64,000 nucleotides of DNA, taken from positions 54,975-118,974 of the forward strand of contig JAYMGJ010000092.1 of assembly GCA_037178675.1 (NCBI GenBank). The letters run 5' to 3'. The position numbers and the translations under genes are program-made. This DNA is from Scleroderma bovista. Lineage: Eukaryota; Basidiomycota; Agaricomycetes; Boletales; Sclerodermataceae. Under the pieces are notes generated by a model. That model ran no database searches and had not been told where the DNA came from. It saw nothing but the letters and a program-made list of their open reading frames with translations. Shown piece by piece: positions 34,476 through 44,368 of this stretch (within the stretch, counting starts at the first letter, position 1; every line of letters starts with the position of its first letter).

Positions 34476-35483
34476 ATGGATCAGCAGCATCACGATCCCC
34501 TTCAGAATATTCTCCTTCAGTTCGCACAGGGCCAACTCGACCTGCAAAACAGTATCCAGGCCCTTGCCAATGCGCAGCAGGGCCTTGCTCCCGCGGCCCC
34601 TGGGGCACCCACGGTGCCGCCTAGAGCCCCTAAAAAGATTGTCGCTGAACCTGGGAATTACGATGGCTCCCCCCAGGCCTTCAAAGTTTGGTGGAGCAAA
34701 ATGAAGTTGTGGGTCATGATGAACCAGAGGAGCGGTCTCCTAACAAGGAATAGTGAGATCATGGCGCCCGTTCTCTCCAGGTTCGAGGGACCTAAAGCTG
34801 GGCGTTGGGCCCAGGTAAAATTGGACTACTACCTTGGTCCAGGGGTCGAGTACCCCACGTGGGAAGAGCTCCAGGCTGAAATAACTAGCTTTTTCGTGCC
34901 TGGCAACAACACCGACTGGGCTAGGTCCCAGTTGCTGAAGCTACGCCAGGGTCCCTGTCAGCGAGTGGACGATTTCCTCACAACTTTTAAGTCGCTCAAA
35001 GTTGAAAGTGGCTGTCCCGATGCCTACGCTAGGGACTTGCTCGAAAGAGCAGTACAGAGACAGGTCCTCCAGCAGGTGTACCTCTTGGCGAAGGATCGCG
35101 CCACCTATGCTGAGCTGGCTGCCTCGGTTAGGACCGTCGGAAGGGCTCAGGAGCTCTTCCTGATTAATACGCAGGGCGGTGCCTGCTATTATCAACAGGG
35201 GAGCGGCTCCTCTTCTTACGGGGTTACGCCAGGCGCTGGCACCCCTATGGATATTGGTGCTGCACAGCAGCAGAGTCAGCAGTGGAGTAAAGGGCTCCAA
35301 TGCTACAATTGTCAGGGGTTCGGACACATCGCTCGCGAGTGTTCTCAACCGCGTTGCCCACGTCGAGGGCAACCCCAGCAAACCTGGGCTGTACAGCCCC
35401 AGCAAGACGACGAACGCGTCAACGCTGTTCGTGGCATGTCCTTCTCCGAAATGAGGGACTACTTCAAGAATTTAAAAGACTAG
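34476..35483 (+). CDS. gag: Gypsy-1 gag polyprotein
   Basis: 335 residues, intact. It starts MDQQHHDPLQNILLQFAQGQ; the capsid-like region has KVWWSKMKLWVM, FEGPKAGRWAQ and DWARSQLLKLRQGP; near the C-terminus a zinc knuckle CYNCQGFGHIARECSQP (C-x2-C-x4-H-x4-C, about residues 277-290) would bind the RNA. It forms the virus-like particle of the retrotransposon. It ends at TAG two codons after the TTTAAAA heptamer, where ribosomes would shift into pol. Confidence 0.9.
   Translation: MDQQHHDPLQNILLQFAQGQLDLQNSIQALANAQQGLAPAAPGAPTVPPRAPKKIVAEPGNYDGSPQAFKVWWSKMKLWVMMNQRSGLLTRNSEIMAPVLSRFEGPKAGRWAQVKLDYYLGPGVEYPTWEELQAEITSFFVPGNNTDWARSQLLKLRQGPCQRVDDFLTTFKSLKVESGCPDAYARDLLERAVQRQVLQQVYLLAKDRATYAELAASVRTVGRAQELFLINTQGGACYYQQGSGSSSYGVTPGAGTPMDIGAAQQQSQQWSKGLQCYNCQGFGHIARECSQPRCPRRGQPQQTWAVQPQQDDERVNAVRGMSFSEMRDYFKNLKD
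35471..35477 (+). promoter_or_regulatory. -1 ribosomal frameshift heptamer T TTA AAA at gag/pol
   Basis: In the gag frame the codons are AAT TTA AAA GAC TAG. The heptamer has the X XXY YYZ form, and a -1 slip continues AGA CTA GAG AGT into the pol frame, which is open for 1.25 kb. The same heptamer and context remain in the decayed relative at about 58139. Confidence 0.7.
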
Positions 35484-38400
35484 AGAGTGAGGATACAATG
35501 GGCACCCTCGCTCTTGAGTCTGAGTTGGACAGTGCAGTAAGAATTCTGGACTATCGTCTCTCCTGTGCTAAATCTCCTGAAGCACAGGATATTTATAAAT
35601 ACCACATCTCTCTTCTCTCTCGCAAAATACAGAAAACCCGTAAAAAATTACCTTCTGTAGCTTCTCCTGTTTCTGTCTCTTTCAACAAGTACTCTGTTTT
35701 GACTGTAGACAGTATGGACTGTAGTGACTCGCCTGTATTTATTACCGTACCCTCTAAGGGAGTCCCTGTAAAGGGCTTGGCACCGGAGGTTAAATTGTGT
35801 GTGCTTAATTCCCTGTTGAATACTACTGTTTCTTCTCCTTTGGCATCTGAGGAACCGGAAAGCCCCGCTGGAACCGAAGAACTTTCTTTCTTGGACTTAC
35901 GAAGGTCCTTCACCTTGGAACGTGAAGTGACAGTGCCCGTCCACATTTGTGGACCCCTTAACAATATTGAGGTAGATGCCCTGCTAGACAGTGGCACTAC
36001 TGGAGGTTTTGTTGACAAAAGCTGGGCTCTTGATGGATGGTTGCAGTTATCTAAGCTGGTAAAGCCTGTTCCAGTGCTTAACGTAGATGGCATGAGGAAC
36101 CAGGAAGGCGATATCACACATTATGTATTACTCACAGTCGGTATTGGGAAACATGCTGAAAAGCTTTGGTGTGCAGTCACCTGCCTTGGAAAGGTTCCCC
36201 TTATCCTCGGCCACACCTGGCTTAGAAAGCATAACCCCGATATTGATTGGGTAACTGGACAAGTTAATTTAACTAGGTGTCCCCCTGAGTGCAAGTCACT
36301 CTTGGAAACACGCTTCGCTAAGTTATTACGTCAGAACGAATCTCAGGAAACTTGGGTTCAGGCTTTAAAGGCTCACAAGTCAAAGGTTGCTGTTGATGAG
36401 ACAACCCTCGAGGAGGCCCAGAAGCTTGTACCCCGAGAGTACTGGGAGTATTTAGATGTCTTCTCGAAGAAGTCATCCGAACACATGCCGCTAAGAAAGC
36501 TGTGGGATCACGGGATAGATCTCAGGGAAGATTTCCCACCTAAGAAAGGGCATTTAATACCCCTGTCGGTGGATGAACAGAAGGAAGTTGAGGACTTTGT
36601 TGACGATCAGCTTGCGAAAGGATATATTCGCCCGTCCATTTCCCCTCAAACTTCCCCTGTCTTCTTTGTCCCCAAAAAAGACGGCAAGAAGCGCATGGTT
36701 CAGGACTATCGGTATTTAAATGAATGGACATTAAAAATAATTACCCGCTACCCTTGATCAGTCAGCTCGTCGACAAGCTGAAAGGATGTAAACTCTTCAC
36801 GAAGATGGATCTTCGCTGGGGATATAATAATGTTCGCATCAAGGAAGGCGATGAGTGGAAAGCCGCATTTGTAACGCACAAAGGGGCTTTCAAGCCGGTT
36901 GTTATGTATTTCGGTCTATGTAATTCACCTGCGACATTCCAGAAGATGATGAATGAAATCTTCCATGATATGTCAGATGTCTGTGTGGTGTATATTGACG
37001 ACCTAATGATATTTACAAATACGGACGATCAGGAAAAGCATGACAGGATTGTGCTTGAAGTCTTAAAACGTTTACATGATAATGACTTGTTTGTCAAACC
37101 CGAGAAGTGTCGCTTCCGCATTACCGAAGTCGACTTCCTTGGAATGATAGTCTCACATGACAGGATAAAGATGGACCCTGAAAAAGTTAATGCTATTTTG
37201 AAGTGGCCTGAGCCAACGAATGTCAAACAGGTTCAAGCATTCCTAGGCCTCGGCAACTTCTATAGATGCTTCGTTAAAGATTATGCGATCATGGCTAGGC
37301 CATTGACAGACTTAACATGCAAAGATGTTGTGTTCCATTTCAGTAATAAGGAACGCGCTGCGTTTGAAGCCTTGAAGGCTGCGTTTACTCGTGCACCGGT
37401 ACTTCAGTACCCCGATCAGGACCGCGAATTCCGCCTCAAAACTGATGCGTCTGAGTTCGCCGTCAGGGGAGTGATATCCGTTAAGTGTGAGGATGGCGAA
37501 TTCAGACCAGTAGCATACATGTCACACTCTATGACTCTGCCAGAACACAACTATCCTGTTCACAATAAAGAAATGCTAGCCATTATAAAAGCAACAGAGG
37601 CCTGGCGCCATTATCTCGAGGCCACTCCTTATGCCTTTGAGATCTACATGGACCATCATAATTTAACATACTTCACGAAGTCACAGAATCTCTCCAAGCG
37701 GCAAGCGCGCTGGCAGATGTGGATGACGTGCTTCAACTACTCGTTAATTTATAAAAAGGGAACTCAGATGCACGTTGCAAATCTGCTTAGTAGGCGATCA
37801 GACTATTACGTATCTAGTTCCGAAGACAACAAGGATCAAACCTTGTTAAACCCCATATCTATTAAGTCGATCAACATCACTGATCAGACTTATGAGGAGC
37901 GCCAGTCACTAATCACGGACTTTCATGACACACCTGTCGCAGGACATAAGGGTGTCAAAGCTACGTTTAATGTGCTCAGGAAGCACTATTCCTGGAAAGG
38001 GATGAAGGAGCAGATCCAGACCTATGTAAAGCACTGTCAAAAGTGTCAGCAGTCAAAGGTTTCAAACCAGAAGACTTCTGGAAGCCTCCTCCCTCTCCCT
38101 GTCCCAGAAGGACTGTGGCTTGACGTCACAATGGACTTTACCGAGATGCCGGAATCCCTCGGTTATAACTATATATTAGTAGTCGTCGATCGGTTCTCTA
38201 AAGAGGTGGTCTTTGTACCATGTACTAAGGAGGAAACTGCTCTCTCGACTGCTGAGTTATTTAGAGATCACATTTGGTGCCAACATGGACTTCCTAACAC
38301 CGTAATATCTGACCATGGATCGGTCTTTGTGAGCAACTTCCTGGGGGAGTTGTACAGACTTTTAGGCATAAAACGCAAGATGTCTACTGCCTTTCACCCG

Positions 38401-39264
38401 CAAACTGACGGACAGATGGAGCAGTTGAACCGCGAAATCAACCAGTACCTTCGAACCTATGTTAGCGATCGTCAAGGCGATTGGGCTAAATGGATCAAGA
38501 TTGCCCAGTTTGTCTGGAACAACACGGTCTCGGAGGTTACTACCGACTCCCCATTTGGAATTACCCGGAGTTATTCCCTGCGCATGGGTGTAGAGCCAGT
38601 GCAGACAATAGCCCCAGCGGCCAAAGACTTCGCTGCCATATTTAACAAAGTCGTTGAATCTTCTGAGAAGGCTAAACGCAACATGAAGCTTCAGGCAGAT
38701 AAGCATAGAAATCCCGCCCCGGACTATACTATTGGTCAGCAAGTCTGGCTTTCAACGGACAATCTTTGTATATTAAATCGCGCTTCTAAGAAGCTTACAG
38801 AGAAGTGGATCGGCCCCTATGAGGTCACTCAAGTAACCCCGAACGCGGTTGAGCTTAAGCTCCCAAAAACTCTTCGGATTCACCCGGTAGTAAATGTCTC
38901 TCGAGTCAAGCCTTATTTAGGTCCGCTCCTCGGACAACCTGTTTCCCAGCCTGGCCTGGTACTTGTCTCTGAAGAACGCGATGAAGAGTACGAAGTGGAC
39001 TATATTGTAGCGTCCCGTATTTATAGACACCAGCTCCAGTACTTGGTACATTGGAAAGGGTACGAGGAACACGAAAGAACGTGGGAACCCTTGTCAAATT
39101 TGAAGAATTCTCCTCTGGTAGTCGAGCATTTTTATAGGCAGAACCCTTCTGCCCCTCGGAAACTTCGCATGGTGCAGTCGGACTTTGACTCGTTATTTAC
39201 TCGGATTCCCGAAAATCTTACCATTTGCAAACCTACCATTTGCAGTCTGGAATCCTGCACCTAA
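35477..39264 (+). pseudogene. pol: Gypsy-1 pol (protease-RT-RNase H-integrase-chromodomain) with one frameshift
   Basis: Entered by -1 frameshift. The first segment (to about 36730) carries the aspartic protease site ALLDSGTTGGFVD and the start of RT (PVFFVPKKDGKKRMVQDYRY). One base is missing in the codon after NEWT at about 36730, so the rest continues in another frame (36724-39264, 846 codons): YIDDLMIF catalytic motif, RNase H (LKTDASEFAV), integrase zinc region (H...H...CQKCQQSK), DD35E core (MDFTEM, SDHGSVF, QMEQLNRE), and a C-terminal chromodomain (EYEVDYIVASRIYRHQLQYL, HWKGYEEHERTWEP). Chromodomains direct insertion to particular chromatin. The break is a single lesion; everything else is open, so the copy is young. 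Confidence 0.88.
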
Positions 39265-39275
39265 GGGGGGAGTAG
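39261..39275 (+). other. Gypsy-1 polypurine tract
   Basis: AAGGGGGGAGTAG directly before the TG of the 3' LTR, as expected for the plus-strand DNA primer. Confidence 0.7.
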
Positions 39276-39696
39276 TGTAACGGTCTAACTTTTTATCTTA
39301 TCTAATCTGCAATTATATGACATCTTATCTGCGATTAGATGACATCTTATCTGTGATTAGATGACATCTTATCTTATTGTACTGTAGTATCTTATCTAGT
39401 GTGTCTTATCTATAGGTCTGTCTAGACTACAGCCTCGTGCTGTACATGCTGTATCCCTTGATGTCACTAGCGTAGCCTTACCCAGGATGGCAGCTGTGCT
39501 CAGTGCCTCGTACAGTGTACAGCCTCATGGATAGCCTCACACAGGACACGTGTAGTATAGTATATATACTGCTGCAATCCAGCACCCAGAGGCTCTCCAT
39601 TCAAGCTCTCTTTGGGTCTTTGCTCTAAGATCTCTATCCTCCTCAGAGTCTTTCGTGTGGTAGTTCTTTGGGTTGTTTGCCCTTAGGGTTGTCTCA
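39276..39696 (+). repeat. Gypsy-1 3' LTR
   Basis: 421 bp, about 47 bp longer than the 5' LTR because of two extra ATTAGATGACATCTTATCT-type repeats; otherwise nearly identical. Confidence 0.9.
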
Positions 39697-39699
39697 ACT

Positions 39700-40942
39700 T
39701 GTCATATCCATACTTTTCCCAGTCACAACTCCGGTCTAACCCTGGCCCGCCTGACCTCCCCTTAGGCATAGACACAACTCCGGATCTAGTCTGGCCATCT
39801 CCAGCCTCATAGCTGCACTTCAGCTCAACTCTGGTCACTACGTCCATCTCTGCCTCAGGACTAAACCCCTGTCTTCCTACAGACAGATCTGTGGTCTAAC
39901 TCTGCCATGTCAAACCTGTACCTACCACTTGTTGCTACTCCGGTTTCAGTCCGGCCACTCCCTTGGTCTTGTCTGCAATATAGCCCAACTCCAGCTGGTA
40001 CATCCAACTCTGGCTCAGGTCTGCTCCTGTTCTGCTCCACTCCCTCTGATAGGTCCACCAATGGCCTTGGACATTTCCATGTCCAACTCCGGACCTTCCT
40101 CTGGCTACTCCACCCTTCCTCTGCCTGTGCACTCCCTCCACTCTTGCACTTCCTCCACTCGTGCACTTCCTCCGGTTCCACCTCCTCCGGTCCTGGACAT
40201 CGCTCCAGACTTAACATTAGTTAAGTCCACCTCCAACCCTTACCTGTCCTCTTCCGACCTTGTTCCCTTTACTTCACTGTCCCTGCTTTTCCTCTGTTGT
40301 CCCTGTAATCCTAGTTCCCCGTGTCCGCTCCCACTCTGGTTTATTTTCCTGTACCTGATTTATTTTCCTGTCCATTTCTGCTCCATCCCTTGTCCCAACT
40401 AAGGTGTTTACTTGTCACCATATATACTCACCCTAGTTCTCATTTACTATATAAACTACTATACTCCGGCCTAGTAGTTTCCTTAGATCAAATCTCGACT
40501 AAGATACTCCCCACTCTGTACTACCCACTATGCTCTCCTAATCCATCTGTTCACCTGAACTCCGGCCAACTCTGGCCTCTGTCCTATCTTGTCCCCTTGG
40601 TCCTATGTCCGATCCTAGCAAGTCTCCTACTCGCACGAGGGCAAAAGCCACCTCTGTCCCAGACTTGATGCTAGATCTCTCAGGACTTATCCCACCTCTG
40701 GGATGTCCTTCGCTCCAGACAAGCTGCGCTCAACTCTGGACCACTTTCCCACAGTCCAGACTTACTCCGCAAAAATCCGGACTTACTCCCTGTGCTCCTC
40801 TAGTGCCCGGACTTCGTTCATTTGACCTGGACTTGACTCTCTGCACTAACTAGCACCTACTAGTGTCTGGACTTACCTCCTCATTAGTTCCCTGCACCTC
40901 TGGACCTCCTAGTAAGATTGTTGAGGAGAACTGGTCTTGACA
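39700..40942 (+). repeat. LTR2 copy, plus strand
   Basis: 1243 bp from TGTCATATCC to TCTTGACA. Gypsy-1 inserted within 2 bp of its left end, so the Gypsy-1 duplication ACTTG overlaps the LTR start. No matching 5-bp flanks are found (ACACT in the pre-insertion left flank, GACTA on the right), so it may be a remnant of a longer element. Confidence 0.8.
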
Positions 40943-41259
40943 GACTATCTCGAGCTCCATGGAGCTCAGTCAGCACACATAGTATGCACGATTGACTACA
41001 TGGTAGTCTGGAAAGCAGCATTGAGGCAAACAAGTGTGGAACTCTAACAGTGACCTCACGTGATTGCTGGTACCACCGGCACACATTGGTCTGGATTACA
41101 CATGTCAAAAGTATTTATTGTCTCAGTCCACTGTCAATTTCCATATACTTGCTGACTTTCAATTTTGACTTCCATCAATTTTCGTCTCGTCCCTCGCCTG
41201 CCCTACTCCCTCCCCATTACCACATCCATTGCACCTTCACCACCGTCTCCTTACACATT
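40943..41259. other. Unique flank, no gene
   Basis: Upstream region of the ghost gene. Contains the perfect palindrome GAGCTCCATGGAGCTC at about 40951. Nothing else seen. Confidence 0.3.
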
Positions 41260-42759
41260 ATGTCTGACAACCGCCGTCGTTCGCCTTCCCCGTCTGTGTG
41301 TCGTAGCCATGCAGACAACACCTCTGATGAGCCTATGACTGGGCTCATCATTGTTCTGACAAGAGGAGGGCACCTCGTTTTCCCTCCCCTCATTGTCCTT
41401 GTTCCCCTTCTCGCGAAGGGCAACACAAGAAGCATTGGCGTGTAACAGCGCACAACACTTCTCCTTCCCCCGACCGGTGGTGTGCCACCACTACCGGTCT
41501 TCTGCTCCACGACAGGGACCACTGGTGCCCCACGTGTTTGGAATACCAAAAGCACATCTCCCTGGACATCATCCTGGAGACATTGTCCATCATGGGCGTG
41601 CACAAGGACTGCCTACGGTGTCTTGCACGTGTCTTCAGGTGGAGTGCCCGCATGTCCAGCCTCAAGGGCAACCTTGTGTCAATGTGTCGCGAACACAACT
41701 ATTGGTACAAGCGTGCTGAAGAGGCCAAGAAGGCATCCACCTTCTTGCAGCAGCAGACCTCTGCTGCATTCGAGCAGGCTCGCCTGCTCTCAATGTACAT
41801 CCCCTCAGCACGCCCAGAGGATCCTTCTGGGGTGGGCCTGTCTGGTCGGCCCTTGGAGGAACATCTCGTTTCTCCAGGGGGAGGGAGCGGGGTAACACCT
41901 GCATCATACTCTGGAGAATGCTGTTCTTGATCGCGATCCCCAGGTTGCACCTGCTTCCGTCCTAACTTGCCGGGCACCATCTTCAGTGCTATGGACGTCG
42001 ATGTCGCTGAGCCACCTAGGTCCCCATTGGCAGGACGGCTCGAAAACCCTGAGGAAACAATATTTCCTCTACTTGGCTGGGGAGAAATCCCTAACTGAGT
42101 AAACATGCTGCTGGACGGCACCAAATACCTACACATACAGTTCAACAACTGTTTGTACCAGTTCAAGGACCCTCACAGGGAGGATGTCCTCAGAAATATT
42201 CGCCATGGCATCGCACCCCTGTCCACCAGTGCCATCTGGCCAGGAGCAGTGCGCCTGCTCAACACAACCACTGAACTCAACGGGTTCTATGCCCAAGTAG
42301 TGAAGGAGTTGGAGGAGAGTGACTTGCCCAACACCAAGTTCGGGAAAAAATTTATAGCTTGGCTCAATCGATACATGGCAGATACAGACTGTCATATGAG
42401 GGCCAAGCCCCTCAAAAATAGTGTGATGAGTCATGTGTTCACCCCCCCGCATGGGCTTCAGCTCGTGGAAAGAGCAAGCGCAAGGGATACAAGCAGGTGA
42501 AACGGGCTGAGTGAGGAAACGGCCAAACAGAAGGAGAACAACCCTCAGAGGCCACATCACAACCTCCTCCTCCTGCCCCTGAGGTGGCACAACCACCCAC
42601 TGCTGTGTTGCTGCTACCCCCAGCCCCTGAGGTGGCACAACCTGCTGCCTCATCATTCCCTCCTGCCCCTGACGTGGCACGACCCCCTGCCGCTTTGTCA
42701 TTGTCAGCGCCAGCCCCTGCCAGAGCACACACCTGCTCATTTGGAGTAATGTCCTCCAG
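41260..42759 (+). pseudogene. Ghost gene, 5' part (unknown protein), interrupted by Gypsy-2
   Basis: From ATG 41260 (MSDNRRRSPSPSVCRSHADN) a coding frame can be followed after a one-base shift near 41360 (DRWCATTTG, DHWCPTCLEYQKHISLDIIL, HKDCLRCLARVFRW; CxxC pairs), through in-frame TGA at 41928 and 42096 (CRAPSS region between; then MLLDGTKYLHIQFNN), a second shift at the C-run near 42443, TGA at 42512, and a proline-rich repeat (PPAPEVAQP). It ends at the Gypsy-2 target site. It resumes in the same frame at 50092. Family not recognised; the CxxC pairs suggest zinc binding. The three TGAs could each be a former CGA. Confidence 0.6.
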
Positions 42760-43339
42760 TGTTACGACCATGTCCAACTCCGGGTCCTATCTGGTCACTC
42801 CGGTCGCTTCGCAGCTTTACAGCTCAACTCTGGTTGCGCTCACGCAGATAACCTTCCGTTAAGCACGACCCTTGGTCTATGCTCTATTCGTTCGTTACCA
42901 CACCTTGCCATCAACCCTGCTTGACATGAGTTCTCCGTGAACTCGATATATCCTATACCTTGTAGCATTTTCACCGGACCTGACCTAGTCCTAACTCCGG
43001 TCATCCCTTGTCCGCTATTAGGTTGTTTACTTGTCACCGTATGTACTCGACCCTAGTTTCTATGTAGTATAAGTACCCTGTACTCTGTCCTGTATACCTC
43101 AGTCTGAAATCAACCATAGTCTCTACTCCTGATCTTGCCCGTCTCTGTCTCTGTCTCTGTCTCCCCTTCTTGACCGGAACCTACGCAAGGGATCAATGCT
43201 CGTTATCCTTAGTCGTTGAATCCAAGCGGTCACCAACTCCGGCTGGACTAATCTCTTGTCCAGCCCTCTGCCCTCTCCCTTCGTCCGCTTTCGTCCAGAC
43301 TTGACCGGACCCCCTACCGGAGTAGACCCGGACTTGACA
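42760..43339 (+). repeat. Gypsy-2 5' LTR
   Basis: 580 bp, TGTTACGACC to ACTTGACA, with a CT-repeat (GTCTCT) near 43145. Shorter than the 3' LTR, which has an extra ACCTGGACCTGACTTTATTTT segment. Confidence 0.9.
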
Positions 43340-43408
43340 GTATTTCAGACTCACACTTGTGTGGGTTCACTGTTCCATACCTCGTACACAAACTAGCTTC
43401 TACTTCTT

Positions 43409-44368
43409 ATGACTATGACTACGCGCTCTCGCGCTCGTACTGCTGCAGCACTTGCTGAAGAAGCAGGTGCAGTCGACAACCTCCACCTCTCTGCTGCCCA
43501 ACAAGCCCTGTCTAACCGCAGGCAACCTCCGGCTTCCATAAGCCAATTCCGGAGCTTTACAGCTCGAAACCCAACAGTGTCTTTGACTCCGCGTCAAGAT
43601 GCTGCATCCCAGAGCCTTTGTGGTTCTGCGGACTTTGGTCACCATGAATCCGTTTCTGGTGATCAATTCCCCTACTGTCACGAACCTGCCCATCACCAGT
43701 GGTTTGGCCCCGAGGACGGACCCGGAGCTGATCCGGACGACCCCGGAGATGGCGACAACGATGACAACGATGATGACAACGACTTCGTCGACACAATGGA
43801 TGAGCTAGACCCTAGCCTAGCTGTTTTCCAAAACTTAGCAGTCGCCGTCAATCGCCTCTCCCGCTCCTCCTGCCAGACCAACGACTCCTCCTCCTCCTGT
43901 GCCAAGGTCCGTGAACTGGACACCTTCGATGGCACGGACCCCAAGAAACTCCGGACCTTCTTGGTCCAGTGTGAATTATGGATCGCGCCAAAGCTTTCCG
44001 CCAAGATAGGGCAAGGGTGACGTTCGCCCAGTCCTATCTAAAAGGTATGACACTGGAATGGTTTGAACTGAAACTCCTCCAGCTCTGCCAACCCCTCTGG
44101 CTCATCTAAAATGACCAGCAACCAGTCCTCCTCCGGTTCCAGACCGGACTTGACCAACAAGCTTGGTAAGGATGGGAAGCTGACTGCTGACGAGCGCAAA
44201 AGGTGCCTGGACAATAACCTCTGCATGTTCTGCGGGGGTACTGGTCACTTCGCGGACAACTGTCCAAAGAAGACCAAAAAGGCCAAGGCTTGCGCTGCGG
44301 CCATCGCTGCTGAGTCTGGTAAGACGGACTCGAACTTGGGTGCCAACTCCGAGTCAAAAAAAGAGTAA
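43409..44368 (+). pseudogene. gag: Gypsy-2 gag, broken
   Basis: Starts MTMTTRSRARTAAALAEEAG and runs to an acidic stretch and VRELDTFDGTDPKKLRTFLVQCEL; it then shifts frame at about 43980 (the next frame reads KAFRQDRARVTFAQSYLKGM). The expected long capsid middle is missing after LEWFEL, which points to an internal deletion near 44067. The C-terminal part is open again (44111-44368) with a zinc knuckle CMFCGGTGHFADNCPKK. It ends TCA AAA AAA GAG TAA, carrying the slip site. Not expected to make a full Gag. Confidence 0.8.
44356..44362 (+). promoter_or_regulatory. -1 ribosomal frameshift heptamer A AAA AAA at gag/pol
   Basis: Seven A residues read TCA AAA AAA GAG TAA in the gag frame. A -1 slip gives AGA GTA AGC and enters the long pol frame, open from here to 48078. 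Confidence 0.65.

Larger units (their letters stand above)
33296..39696 (+). mobile_element. Gypsy-1: full-length Ty3/Gypsy chromovirus, TSD ACTTG
   Basis: Bounded by LTRs beginning TGTAAYGGTCTAAC and ending GTTGTCTCA. ACTTG is at 33291-33295 and again at 39697-39701. Order: 5' LTR, leader with a reading frame, gag, protease, reverse transcriptase, RNase H, integrase with chromodomain, polypurine tract, 3' LTR. One frame break in reverse transcriptase makes this copy probably non-autonomous. Confidence 0.93.

Noticed and set aside
43140..43170. GTCTCT microsatellite in the Gypsy-2 LTR as a regulatory site
   Set aside because: Simple repeat present in both LTRs. Nothing in the sequence shows a function.
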